From Candidatus Zhuqueibacterota bacterium (GTDB lineage: Bacteria; Zhuqueibacterota; Zhuqueibacteria; Residuimicrobiales; Residuimicrobiaceae): a stretch of 55,176 nt of DNA. The stretch lies in the NCBI GenBank assembly GCA_963169875.1, contig CAUJEL010000139.1, positions 1-55,176 of the forward strand, written 5' to 3'. A program made the position numbers and the translations under genes. This document shows, piece after piece, positions 1 through 8,058 of the stretch (its first letter is position 1; every line of letters starts with the position of its first letter). A model generated the notes under the pieces. That model was not told the DNA's origin and did no database searches. It was given only the letters and a program-made list of their open reading frames with translations.

Positions 1-2
1 CA

Positions 3-411
3 CTTTAAAAAGCAGCCAGGCCTCATACTGGATTGCGACTGATTTTTTCTACTGGCATTGTGGTGTTCCTTTCGTCCTTTAAAAAGCAGCCAGGCCTCAT
101 ACTGGATTGCGACCAAGATCAGCTTTCGGCGATTTGCCACAAAGCGCCTTACTTTAAAAAGCAGCCAGGCCTCATACTGGATTGCGACATTTCCAGTCTT
201 GGTTGGTGCGATTGGATTCACCGGTGACTTTAAAAAGCAGCCAGGCCTCATACTGGATTGCGACAAATAGAGAGTGTCCGGTGTCACCGAAAGTATTGGT
301 CTTTAAAAAGCAGCCAGGCCTCATACTGGATTGCGACGAAATTGTTTCATGATATTCCTCCCGGAAAAAGTTCGCTTTAAAAAGCAGCCAGGCCTCATAC
401 TGGATTGCGAC
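3..411. CRISPR. CRISPR array, partial, 6 repeats and 5 spacers
   Basis: Six identical 37-bp repeats (starting CTTTAAAAAGCAGCC, ending ATACTGGATTGCGAC) lie at 3-39, 77-113, 152-188, 228-264, 301-337 and 375-411. The five spacers are 37, 38, 39, 36 and 37 bp and unrelated to one another. The array probably continues left of the window. No cas gene is visible, so the type cannot be assigned. Read on the minus strand the repeat begins GTCGCAATCC and ends TTTAAAG, which is closer to the usual I/III-type layout (5' GT, 3' AAAG/AAAC). That would make the right side the leader end; a perfect last repeat with no decay fits this weakly. Short open frames crossing the array are artefacts of the repeats. 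Confidence 0.96.
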
Positions 412-436
412 ACAGACCCTCCTTACGAATGTCATA

Positions 437-456
437 AACCTTCCCAAGGTTATAAT
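437..456. promoter_or_regulatory. Hairpin and TATAAT box beside the CRISPR array
   Basis: The 65 bp between the last repeat and the first gene hold a palindrome, AACCTT-ccc-AAGGTT (437-451), directly followed by TATAAT (451-456) and an AT-rich stretch. On the plus strand TATAAT is placed as a -10 box for the gene starting at 477. The palindrome could instead belong to a CRISPR leader if the array is transcribed leftward. No good -35 was recognised. Confidence 0.35.
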
Positions 457-476
457 AATATCGAGTGTGGAAATTT

Positions 477-2255
477 ATGTTTAGCAAAACCCTGTTTTTT
501 TTCTTGCTCTCTGTCTCCATACCTGTGATCGCCGCCGACAAACCCTTCCCCATCCGCGGCGTCCTGCCATGGCATAATTTTCTCTGCGGGCCAACGAGCT
601 GGAATGAGGCGGATTACCGCGCTTACCTCGACCGGCTGCAGCAGCTGGATATCAATTACATCGCCTTTCACTGCTACACCGGCGGACAGGAGCGCTACAG
701 CCCCTACGTCGAGCCCATGATCCGCATCGCCTACCGTGACGTCCTGCCGGAGACCGGCTTCGACACCTCCCTGAGCAACCGCTGGGGCTACCGGCCGCTG
801 CCTCTGGATCAGTTTCCCTTTGGCTCCAGCGCGCAACTGCAGACGCCGCCCGGCGCCAATGCCTTTGGCGCGGATTGCGCGGTTCTCAGCCGCAACAACG
901 CGGAGCGCTACGACCAGGCGCAGGCCCTGATGCGCCGGGTGATGGAAATGGCGCACGAGCGCGGGATGCAGTTCGCCATGGGATTTGAATTCGGCATCCA
1001 TCCGCCGGAACTGGCCTCCATCGTGCCGCCGGACTCGCGCATCCCCGGCGCCGGTCTCCCCGATCCCACCCATCCCTCGTCCATCGAGATTCTGCATGCG
1101 ACCATCGATGATCTCCTGCGCGCCTACCCGGACATCGACTGGATCTGGCTGTGGCTGCACGAACACACCATGCATGTGCCCACCGCACAGCTCTCCGGCG
1201 CTTTCAAACAGGTCTATGAAAACGAAAAATATCTATTTGTTCAGGATGGCAATGAGGAGGCAGTGTTCAGCGGGGTTTGGGCGTTGGCCTACATCCGTAA
1301 AGCCCATGCCTATTTAAAGTTGCGGGCGCCGCGGGTGCAGCTGGCCATCAGCGGCTGGGGCGGAGGGGATCAGTTGATGCCGGTTCTCAAAGGGTTGGAT
1401 AAGGCGCTGCCGCAGGAGATCGTCTTCACCTGTCTGAATCCGAATCAGGGCTGGGAGGCGCAGCCGGATTTTCTGGCGCAGATTCAAAAGCACCGCCGCG
1501 TCTGGGCCATCCCGTGGCTGGAGGGCGACCGCGATCTCTGGCATCTGCAGCCGCGCGTCACCCTGATCCACGATCAGGTGCGGCGCGCCGCGCAGCAGAA
1601 CCTGGACGGCGTCCTGGCCATCCACTGGCGCACGGATGAGACGCGGTTGAATCTGGAGGCCTTTGCCCATTACGCCAGCCATCCGGCTGATACGCTGAGT
1701 GTGGATGGCCTCTATGCAAGGGATGCGCTAATACAATATGGGGAGGCAGCGGCGGCGGAGCTGGCGCCCATTCTGGCGCAATGGGACCGCGCGCCCATCT
1801 GGCCGGCGCCCTATTCGCCGGAATACTGGCCCTATGATCCGTCGTGGGGTCGCATGCCCGCCGAGGTGCGGCAAAAGTATGAAGAGATGGCAGCGCGCTG
1901 TGAACGGCTGGCGGCCGCGGCGCCCGATCCAGAACATAAAGCAAATCTGCTGTGGCTGGCGGATCAACACCGGTTCGCCTTGCTGCTGGATGAAGTGGGC
2001 CGGGCGATGCAGCCTGCTTATGACTTGAAGCAGCGCTGGTACAGCGGAGCGTGGCAGAACGGGCTAAGCGCTGAAGAAGTGGAGAAGGCGCACGAGCAGC
2101 TGAACAGCGCGCCGGTGCAGGCGTTAATCGCGTGCTGCGGCCGTCTTGTGCGCAGCCGCGGCGGCATGGGCGTGTTGAGTTCGGTCAATCAGAGGGTGTG
2201 GCTGCAATACCGGGAGTTGCAGGAATTTTTACGATCTGCCAAGGGGATGGAGTAA
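477..2255 (+). CDS. Secreted glycoside-hydrolase-like protein
   Basis: A 592-residue protein with a clear signal peptide (MFSKTLFFFLLSVSIPVIA, cleaved before AD). The mature N-terminus (RGVLPWHNFLCGP, then DYRAYLDRLQQLDINYIAFHCY) resembles the first strand and helix of TIM-barrel glycoside hydrolases of the GH20/GH67-like kind. Aromatic and acidic patches such as DIDWIWLWLHEHTMH and VLAIHWRTDETR are compatible with a sugar-binding cleft. The exact family and catalytic acids were not identified, so substrate is unknown. The ATG at 477 was preferred over an in-frame GTG at 465 because it begins the signal peptide; neither has a good Shine-Dalgarno sequence. It stands alone between the CRISPR array and an antitoxin gene. 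Likely periplasmic or outer-surface polysaccharide degradation. Confidence 0.6.
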   Translation: MFSKTLFFFLLSVSIPVIAADKPFPIRGVLPWHNFLCGPTSWNEADYRAYLDRLQQLDINYIAFHCYTGGQERYSPYVEPMIRIAYRDVLPETGFDTSLSNRWGYRPLPLDQFPFGSSAQLQTPPGANAFGADCAVLSRNNAERYDQAQALMRRVMEMAHERGMQFAMGFEFGIHPPELASIVPPDSRIPGAGLPDPTHPSSIEILHATIDDLLRAYPDIDWIWLWLHEHTMHVPTAQLSGAFKQVYENEKYLFVQDGNEEAVFSGVWALAYIRKAHAYLKLRAPRVQLAISGWGGGDQLMPVLKGLDKALPQEIVFTCLNPNQGWEAQPDFLAQIQKHRRVWAIPWLEGDRDLWHLQPRVTLIHDQVRRAAQQNLDGVLAIHWRTDETRLNLEAFAHYASHPADTLSVDGLYARDALIQYGEAAAAELAPILAQWDRAPIWPAPYSPEYWPYDPSWGRMPAEVRQKYEEMAARCERLAAAAPDPEHKANLLWLADQHRFALLLDEVGRAMQPAYDLKQRWYSGAWQNGLSAEEVEKAHEQLNSAPVQALIACCGRLVRSRGGMGVLSSVNQRVWLQYRELQEFLRSAKGME

Positions 2256-2329
2256 TGCAGAGACGCTGGTGGAGGGTACGCATGGAAACCCGGCGCTTTG
2301 GCAATAATGATTGCTTATTAGAAAATTAG

Positions 2330-2380
2330 TTTGTACTTTAATTTGTACATAAAAACAAGACAAATAAAGTACAAAGGAGC
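2330..2380 (+). promoter_or_regulatory. Operator and RBS of the antitoxin gene
   Basis: A perfect 11-bp inverted repeat, TTTGTACTTTA (2330-2340) and TAAAGTACAAA (2365-2375), with a third TTTGTAC half-site at 2342-2348. It lies immediately upstream of the Phd/YefM-type gene and ends in its ribosome binding site (AGGAG at 2375-2379, 7 nt before the ATG). Antitoxins of this family autoregulate by binding such palindromes, so this is the probable operator. Confidence 0.7.
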
Positions 2381-2386
2381 AATTAT

Positions 2387-2668
2387 ATGTCTAGAATTCA
2401 ATTGGATGAAGACATCAGGCCTTTATCCGAATTTCGCGCAAATGTTGCCGCTTTCATCGATAAAGTACGCGAAACCAAACGGCCACTCGTCATCACGAAA
2501 AGAGGGAAAAGCGCGGCCATCCTCATGGATGTCTCAGAATACGAAGCTCTGCTGCAAAAGATAGAAATGCTTATGGATATTCATCTCGCAGAAAAACAAT
2601 TATCCGATGGCCATGGCATCAATCATCAAGATGCGAAAACGCAGATATTTTACAGGCTTGATCAATGA
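2387..2668 (+). CDS. Orphan Phd/YefM-family antitoxin
   Basis: A 93-residue protein with the Phd/YefM DNA-binding fold: RPLSEFRANVAAFIDKV, then RPLVITKRGKSAAILMDVSEYEALL, the typical strand-helix pattern of the family. The C-terminal part (LMDIHLAEKQLSDG and onward) matches the toxin-neutralising tail position. These proteins repress their own promoter and block a RelE/Doc-type toxin. No toxin gene follows: directly after the stop codon are six tandem 22-bp repeats and then an unrelated ATPase. The last residues (KTQIFYRLDQ) may be a replaced or frameshifted C-terminus. It is either a solitary regulator or the remnant of a toxin-antitoxin pair that lost the toxin. Confidence 0.85.
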   Translation: MSRIQLDEDIRPLSEFRANVAAFIDKVRETKRPLVITKRGKSAAILMDVSEYEALLQKIEMLMDIHLAEKQLSDGHGINHQDAKTQIFYRLDQ

Positions 2669-2800
2669 CTTTCAATTGGACGAAGACAAACTTACAATTA
2701 GCCGAATAAAAACTTACAATTGGACGAAGAAAAACTTGCAATTGGCCGAAATAATTCTTACAATTAGCCGAATATAAACCTGCAATTGGCTGGTACGAGC
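2669..2800 (+). repeat. Six tandem 22-bp repeats
   Basis: Units start at 2669, 2691, 2713, 2735, 2757 and 2779, each exactly 22 bp. The shared core is CTTaCAATTgGcCGAAtA. Units 1 and 3 carry GGACGAAGA while 2 and 5 carry AGCCGAATA, so variants alternate; the sixth is degenerate after the CAATTGGC core. The array begins on the base after the antitoxin stop codon and ends 24 bp before the ATPase start. A 22-bp period is about two helical turns, as in protein-binding iterons, but slipped-strand duplication would give the same appearance. Confidence 0.85.
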
Positions 2801-2824
2801 GTTGATAATTGACTTATAAAAAAC

Positions 2825-4063
2825 ATGAAATTATATCCCCGATATATTCAGCCGCGCATATTTGAGGCCCTGGCTGATACGCCTGTGGTTCTAATTCACG
2901 GACCACGGCAATGCGGCAAAAGCACCTTGGCCAATCTTGTCGCAGATGAGGCAGGATTTACCTATTTTAGTTTTGATAACGATGTGCAACGTGCTGCGGC
3001 TATGGCGGACCCAATGGGTTATGTGGCTGAGTTGCCCAGGCGTGTGATTTTGGATGAAGTTCAGCGTGTTCCAGGAATTTTTACCTCATTAAAAGCGGCA
3101 GTCGATGCTCAGCGGGAACCGGGACGGTTTATCCTGACCGGATCGGCCAATGTGATGCTGGTGCCCAAACTGGCTGATTCGTTGGCCGGCCGGATGGAAA
3201 TTCTGAGATTGCATCCCCTGGCCCAAGTAGAGCTCTGCGCCGGTAAACCCGATTTTTTTGCCAAACTATTTAATTCCGATTTCAAGTCCGGTTTGTGCGG
3301 ACGCCGTCTCGGCCTGCAGTTGGCGGAGCGAATCGTCACGGGCGGTTACCCGGCCGCTGTGGCCCGAGCGACCGCACGGCGGCAGACCGCTTGGTACCGG
3401 GACTATGCCAGTACTTTGATTCAACGGGATATCCAGGATTTGACACGCATCAGCGCATTAGATTTACTACCGCGTCTGCTGGCCTTAACTGCAGGTCAGA
3501 CCGCCTGCCTGGTGAATGTATCCGATCTTGCGGCCCCTTTTCAAATAAGCCGACCCACTATTCGAGAGTACGTCACATTGCTATCGAGGATTTTTCTGCT
3601 TGAAGAATTGCCGCCATGGCATAGCAATCGTATGAATCGGCTGGTTAAGACACCCAAATTACATCTATGCGATACCGGGCTGGGGTGTTCATTGCTTGGA
3701 TTGGATGCAGAGTTACTATGGAAAGACCGTACCGTCTTTGGCCGCATGCTTGAAACTTTTGTTTTTCAAGAGCTGCGCAGACAAGCCAGTTGGTATGATG
3801 AGATGGTTTTGTTCAGCCATTTCCGCGACAAGGACAAAGTGGAAGTGGATGTGGTACTGGAATGCGCTGGGCGGCTCGCAGGCATCGAGACAAAGGCGGC
3901 GTCTACGGTTACGAGTGATGACTTCAAAGGCCTGCGCAAACTTCAGGATGCCGCTGACAAAAGTTTTACTGTCGGCGTATTATTGTATGATGGGGACGCC
4001 ATTGTTCCCTTTGGGAAAAACCTGTACGCTGTGCCCATATCCAGACTCTGGGAAGGCAATTGA
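2825..4063 (+). CDS. AAA ATPase with DUF4143 domain
   Basis: A 412-residue ATPase of the AAA_14/DUF4143 family. Visible motifs are Walker A GPRQCGKST (residues 26-34), Walker B VILDE (74-78) and a sensor-1-like GRFILTGSAN (100-109). The C-terminal part (around residues 338-360, EVDVVLE then GIETKA) has the D/E-x-K spacing seen in the PD-(D/E)xK-like end of DUF4143 proteins. The cellular role of this family is poorly defined; its members are common in accessory regions beside toxin-antitoxin genes, as here. The length is usual for the family. It follows the 22-bp repeats with no good Shine-Dalgarno sequence and converges on phoR. Confidence 0.88.
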   Translation: MKLYPRYIQPRIFEALADTPVVLIHGPRQCGKSTLANLVADEAGFTYFSFDNDVQRAAAMADPMGYVAELPRRVILDEVQRVPGIFTSLKAAVDAQREPGRFILTGSANVMLVPKLADSLAGRMEILRLHPLAQVELCAGKPDFFAKLFNSDFKSGLCGRRLGLQLAERIVTGGYPAAVARATARRQTAWYRDYASTLIQRDIQDLTRISALDLLPRLLALTAGQTACLVNVSDLAAPFQISRPTIREYVTLLSRIFLLEELPPWHSNRMNRLVKTPKLHLCDTGLGCSLLGLDAELLWKDRTVFGRMLETFVFQELRRQASWYDEMVLFSHFRDKDKVEVDVVLECAGRLAGIETKAASTVTSDDFKGLRKLQDAADKSFTVGVLLYDGDAIVPFGKNLYAVPISRLWEGN

Positions 4064-4223
4064 GGCATGCGTGTAAATTCCCGGATCGCGTTCGGCGATC
4101 ACTACTTGCCCTCGGGAGAGGATTGTTGCAGATGAACATGAAGTACTGGTGCCGGGCTGGCGCTCGGCGCTCCCAGGCGCCATATATCCCTATTCCCCTA
4201 TTTCCTTATTTCCCAATGCTTTT

Positions 4224-5681
4224 TCAACCCTTCTTGAGCACAAAACTGAACCGTGACCCTTTGTTGACCTCGCTCTGCAGCTGCACACGGCTGCCATGGG
4301 CTTCGATGATGTGCTTGACGATGGCCAGCCCCAGTCCGGTGCCGCCCACGGCGCGCGAGCGCTCCTTGTCCACCCGGTAAAACCGCTCAAAAATCCTGGC
4401 GTGGTGTTCCGCCGGTATGCCGCGGCCGGTGTCCGCCACATACACTTCAACCCCTTCAGGCACGTCGCGGCAGCCGAGTTCCACCCTGCCATCGGCCACA
4501 TTGTATTTGATGGCGTTTTCGGCCAGGTTGTTGATCACCTGGGTCAGGCGCTCGGGATCGCCGATGGCCATTTTTTTCTCGCCGGGCGATGTAACCGTGA
4601 CCGCCACCGCGTAATCTTTTGCTTTCACCTGCAGTTCGTCGCAGATCTTGCCCAGCAGTCCATTGACATCGAACGGCCGGAAGATCATCTTCATCTCACC
4701 CGATTCGATGCGGCTGATGTCGATGAGATCGGTGAGCAAATTATTGAGGCGCACCGATTGCTGATAGGCGCGGCTGATGAATTCTTTCTCCTGTTCCGGA
4801 TCATCAAAAGTGCTGTGCATCAGGGTTTCGAGATAGCCCTGCAGGGTGAAGATGGGCGTGCGCAGTTCGTGGGAGACATTGCCGAGGAACTGGCTGCGCA
4901 CCTGTTCCAGTTTGCGCACCTGCACCAGATCTTCGCGCAGCTTGCCGAGCATCTGATTGAGGAGATCCGCCAATTGCCCGATTTCATCATGGCTGCTGTG
5001 CTGAAAGCTGGCCTCGAGGTCGCCGCGCTTGACTTTTTCGGCCACAGCGGCCAACTTCTGAATGGGATAGGAGAGTTTGCCCGCCAGCCAGTAACTCAAC
5101 AGACTGATCAGGGCCAGGGCAACAATGGAGGCGAGAAAAATAGTCAGGCGCAGGTCGCGAAATTGATTTTGGATTTCCCCCAGGGGATAGGCGATGCGCG
5201 CATAGCGGGCGATTTCGCCTTCACTTTGCGGCAGATAGTCGTGCTTCAGCCGCAGCGCGCCGTAGAGAAACGGCTGCTTCAGGGAGGCGCTGAGGCGTTG
5301 GTCCTGCCCGATCCCTTCGCGCTTGGCCTGGATGATCTCGGGCCGGCTGCCGTGATTTTCCATTCGGTCGAGGGAATCCGCGGGGAGTTCGGAGTCGAAG
5401 CGCACCAGGCCGGAAGAATCCACCAGGGTCAACCGGAAACCGCCCGCGGCCGCGTATGCGCTCAGTGCTTGATAGTGCGCCGGATTGGTGACAGACTCCA
5501 GCGGGGTATTTATCAGCAGACTCTGAACCTGGCTGAGCTGGTTCTCCATGAAATGGTTCAGTCTTTTTTGATAATAGCGCTGCATGCTGAGGATGGTGAA
5601 CAGGCTGCCGCAGAGCATCATGACCGATATGAGCAGAATATGGATCAGCGTGAGCTTGTATCTCAGGGAAAATTTCATCAT
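4224..5681 (-). CDS. phoR: Phosphate sensor histidine kinase PhoR
   Basis: A 485-residue membrane histidine kinase. It has TM1 near residues 10-33, an extracytoplasmic sensor region of about 145 residues, TM2 near 180-200 and a HAMP linker to about 255. The H-box FLGNVSHELRTP puts the phosphorylated His at 271; the N-box (NNLAENAIKYN), G1 (DTGRGIP) and G2 (GGTGLGLAIVKHI) follow. In the known Pho system PhoR phosphorylates PhoB when PstSCAB-PhoU signals phosphate shortage. It starts 3 nt after the phoB stop codon, so the pair is co-translated, and it is the last gene of the minus-strand pho cluster. The first of two adjacent ATGs was taken as start. Confidence 0.92.
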   Translation of the reverse strand: MMKFSLRYKLTLIHILLISVMMLCGSLFTILSMQRYYQKRLNHFMENQLSQVQSLLINTPLESVTNPAHYQALSAYAAAGGFRLTLVDSSGLVRFDSELPADSLDRMENHGSRPEIIQAKREGIGQDQRLSASLKQPFLYGALRLKHDYLPQSEGEIARYARIAYPLGEIQNQFRDLRLTIFLASIVALALISLLSYWLAGKLSYPIQKLAAVAEKVKRGDLEASFQHSSHDEIGQLADLLNQMLGKLREDLVQVRKLEQVRSQFLGNVSHELRTPIFTLQGYLETLMHSTFDDPEQEKEFISRAYQQSVRLNNLLTDLIDISRIESGEMKMIFRPFDVNGLLGKICDELQVKAKDYAVAVTVTSPGEKKMAIGDPERLTQVINNLAENAIKYNVADGRVELGCRDVPEGVEVYVADTGRGIPAEHHARIFERFYRVDKERSRAVGGTGLGLAIVKHIIEAHGSRVQLQSEVNKGSRFSFVLKKG

Positions 5682-5684
5682 GTT

Positions 5685-6377
5685 TCAGATCTCGTTTATG
5701 AAGCGGTAACCAACCCCTTTGAGGGTTTCGATATGGCGCATTTCGTCGTCGCCCAGTTTTTCACGGATTTTGCGGATGTGAACATCGATGGTGCGGTCGA
5801 TGACCACCACATCTTCATCCCATAATTCGTTGAGCAGCGTCTCGCGGCTGATGACGCGGCCGGGGCGCTGCGCCAGATAGCGCAGGATTTCAAATTCTTT
5901 TTTGGTGAAGGGCACATTCTCGCCTTTGACCGTGACGCTGTAACTGGCGCTGTCAACAACCACATTGCCAAACGCGATTTTTTCCGCCAGCGGGGCCGTG
6001 GCAGCCGCTGCTTTGCGCAGCGCCAGCTTGACGCGCGCCAGGAGTTTGTGCATACTGATGGGCTTGACGATATAATCATCGGCGCCCAGTTCCAGGCCGA
6101 CGACTTCATCGATTTCGCTGTCCTTGGCGGTGAGAAAGACCACGGGCAGATGTTCGGTTCGCGGATCGCGGCGCAGTTCGCGCAGAACTTCCCACCCGTC
6201 CAAGCCCGGCAGCATGACATCGAGAATGACAAGATCGGGATGGCTGCTGTGCGCAAGTTCCAGGGCGGTGTCGCCGTCGGCTGCGGTCAGCGTCTCGTAC
6301 CCTTCACGCTTTAAGTTAAACGTGAGCAGATCGAGAATGTCCTGCTCATCATCGACAATCAGTATTGTTTTGGCCAT
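5685..6377 (-). CDS. phoB: Phosphate response regulator PhoB
   Basis: A 230-residue OmpR/PhoB-family regulator. The receiver domain has the acidic pair D9-D10, phospho-acceptor D53 (LVILDVMLPG) and K105 (DDYIVKPIS). The C-terminal winged helix carries FTKKEFEILRYLAQRPG and the recognition and wing region TIDVHIRKIREKL...GVGYRF. MAKTILIVDDE is the canonical family start at 6377. However, a TTG at 6425 has the better ribosome binding site (AAAGGAG 9 nt upstream) and would add 16 residues (LLSSFAAVNPANNGWA-type extension), so the true start is open. It lies between phoU and phoR and should activate the pst, porin and perhaps olsF promoters. Confidence 0.93.
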   Translation of the reverse strand: MAKTILIVDDEQDILDLLTFNLKREGYETLTAADGDTALELAHSSHPDLVILDVMLPGLDGWEVLRELRRDPRTEHLPVVFLTAKDSEIDEVVGLELGADDYIVKPISMHKLLARVKLALRKAAAATAPLAEKIAFGNVVVDSASYSVTVKGENVPFTKKEFEILRYLAQRPGRVISRETLLNELWDEDVVVIDRTIDVHIRKIREKLGDDEMRHIETLKGVGYRFINEI

Positions 6378-6425
6378 GGCCCATCCATTATTGGCGGGAT
6401 TAACAGCTGCAAATGAACTCAACAA

Positions 6426-6606
6426 TTCAAGTTACTCCTTTACAATGCCATCATCAAGTGTTTTTCACCATTTGTGCTCGCTGCGTCCGTGTTGCATCGC
6501 GGCGATGAACATCGAGCGCCGGCGCGTTCGCTGCGCACGGACTGAACCAGGCACTCGAACGGATGCAGCTCGTTCGGGGACTTTTGTCTGGCGCACCGGT
6601 TCAGTT
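6426..6606 (-). other. Structured phoU-phoB gap
   Basis: A 181-bp gap, long for this packed cluster, without a credible gene. It holds nested inverted repeats: ACTGAACC (6541-6548) with GGTTCAGT (6598-6605), and inside them CGAAC with GTTCG. A second GC-rich patch of CGCTGCG/CGCGGCG type lies at about 6478-6540. It ends in AAAGGAG just before the possible TTG start of phoB. The hairpins could attenuate or process the phoU-phoB transcript, or an internal promoter for phoBR may lie here. Confidence 0.5.
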
Positions 6607-7257
6607 TTATTGATGCGCCACGATGCGCGCTTCCACCAGGAAGATGACTTCTTCGGCGATATTGGTGGCATGATCAGCCAGTCTTTCCAGATGTCGCGAG
6701 AGGACGATGAAATGAGCGCCGGGTTCGACTGTATCGGCTTGTGTCTGCATTTTGGCGATGAGATCATTGAAAATTTTTCGACAAAGGTCATCCACTTGAT
6801 CATCGCGGCTGCGCACCGATTCGGCCAGTTCCAGGTTATTGTTGATGAACGCCTCGATGGCATCGCGCGCCATGGCGCGCGCGTCTTCGCCGAGCTGCAG
6901 CAAACCGGTTTCTTCCAGCAGTTTGCGGCTTTCCATGGTTTTTTGCACGCGCTGGACGATGTTGACGGCAATGTCGCCGCAGCGCTCCAGCTGGTTGTTG
7001 ATCATCAGCGCGGTCATGACAAAGCGCAGGTCGCCGGCCACAGGCTGGAACAGGGCGAGTATGTTTTCGCTCTGCGCCTGGATGAGGTTATCGTAGGCAT
7101 CGATTTCGCGGTCGCGGCTGCGCACGAATTTGCACAATTCCGCATTGCCGGTCTGCATCGCCTGGATGGCAAAGTTCAGCTGCGCGTCCACCAACTCGGC
7201 CATCTGCTGGATGTTCTTTTTTAGACTGGCCATCTCCTGGGTGAAATGATTCTGCAT
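6607..7257 (-). CDS. phoU: Phosphate signalling protein PhoU
   Basis: A 216-residue all-helical protein made of two three-helix PhoU repeats. The metal-binding E/D-rich helices are visible in both halves (SRDREIDAYDNLI and SRDDQVDDLCRKI; LERCGDIAVNIVQ and LERLADHATNIAEE). PhoU links the Pst transporter to PhoR and lowers kinase activity when phosphate is plentiful. The start at 7257 is set by AAGGAG upstream; the reading frame stays open further upstream into pstB but that part is out of frame with PstB and not coding. It lies 19 bp after pstB. Length is normal. Confidence 0.94.
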   Translation of the reverse strand: MQNHFTQEMASLKKNIQQMAELVDAQLNFAIQAMQTGNAELCKFVRSRDREIDAYDNLIQAQSENILALFQPVAGDLRFVMTALMINNQLERCGDIAVNIVQRVQKTMESRKLLEETGLLQLGEDARAMARDAIEAFINNNLELAESVRSRDDQVDDLCRKIFNDLIAKMQTQADTVEPGAHFIVLSRHLERLADHATNIAEEVIFLVEARIVAHQ

Positions 7258-7276
7258 GGGGGTCTCCTTGTATAAA

Positions 7277-8035
7277 TCAACCGAAGCGGCCGGTGATGTA
7301 ATCTTCGGTCTGCTTTTTATCCGGGGTGGTGAAAATTTTGATGGTCGGCCCCACCTCGATGAGCTGGCCAAGATAAAAGAAGGCGGTGACGTCGCTGACA
7401 CGTGCGGCCTGCTGCATATTGTGGGTGACAATGACGATGGTGTAATGTTCCTTGAGCGAAAAGACCAGCTCTTCAATCTTTTGCGTGGCGATGGGATCCA
7501 GGGCCGAAGCGGGCTCATCCATGAGCACGACCTCGGGCTGGACAGCCAGGGCGCGGGCAATGCAGAGACGCTGCTGCTGGCCGCCCGACAAGTCCATGGC
7601 CGAATCTTTGAGCCGGTCCTGCACTTCGTTCCACAAGGCAGCGTCTTTCAGGCTCTGCTCGACGCGCGCTTCGATGAAAGCCCGATCATTGACGCCGTTG
7701 ATGCGCAGCCCATAGGCGACATTGTCAAAGATCGATTTGGGGAACGGGTTCGATTTCTGAAACACCATGCCGACGCGGCGGCGAAGATCGACCACGTCGA
7801 CGGAACGGTCGTAGATGTCTTCGCCTTCCAGTGTGATGCGGCCTTCGACCCGGGTGTCGGGTAGAATCTCATTCATGCGATTCATGGAACGCAGAAAGGT
7901 CGATTTGCCGCAGCCCGATGGGCCGATCAAGGCGGTCACCTGATTTTTTGCGATGCTCAGGTTGATGTCGTTCAGAGCTTTGAACGAGCCGTAATAAAAT
8001 GAAAAATTTTCTGCGGTCATCGCAGGCGTGGACAT
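7277..8035 (-). CDS. pstB: Phosphate ABC transporter ATPase PstB
   Basis: A 252-residue ABC ATPase. It shows Walker [11 protein letters not shown]-loop [15 protein letters not shown] (the SNPFPKSI form is typical of PstB), signature LSGGQQQR, Walker [13 protein letters not shown] and the switch His in VTHNMQQA. It powers phosphate uptake through PstC and PstA at the inner membrane. The ATG at 8035 is preferred because GAGGA lies 8 nt upstream; an in-frame ATG at 8053 lacks a ribosome binding site. It follows pstA by 23 bp and precedes phoU. Confidence 0.96.
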   Translation of the reverse strand: MSTPAMTAENFSFYYGSFKALNDINLSIAKNQVTALIGPSGCGKSTFLRSMNRMNEILPDTRVEGRITLEGEDIYDRSVDVVDLRRRVGMVFQKSNPFPKSIFDNVAYGLRINGVNDRAFIEARVEQSLKDAALWNEVQDRLKDSAMDLSGGQQQRLCIARALAVQPEVVLMDEPASALDPIATQKIEELVFSLKEHYTIVIVTHNMQQAARVSDVTAFFYLGQLIEVGPTIKIFTTPDKKQTEDYITGRFG

Positions 8036-8058
8036 ATTTTTTTCCTCATGCATACAAA

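Noticed and set aside
33-447. Open frames across the first 450 bp on both strands
   Set aside because: They are generated by the 37-bp CRISPR repeats and carry the same repeated peptide; no start signal.
2669-2824. Toxin gene partner of the antitoxin
   Set aside because: The stretch consists of 22-bp repeats with no open frame of RelE or Doc size.
4166-4181. GGCGC/GCGCC hairpin between the ATPase and phoR as a terminator
   Set aside because: Short stem with no T-run on either strand; could be chance.
4296-5825. 509-codon plus-strand frame opposite phoR and phoB
   Set aside because: Antisense shadow of two well-identified genes; composition is His/Gln-rich low-complexity with no family likeness.
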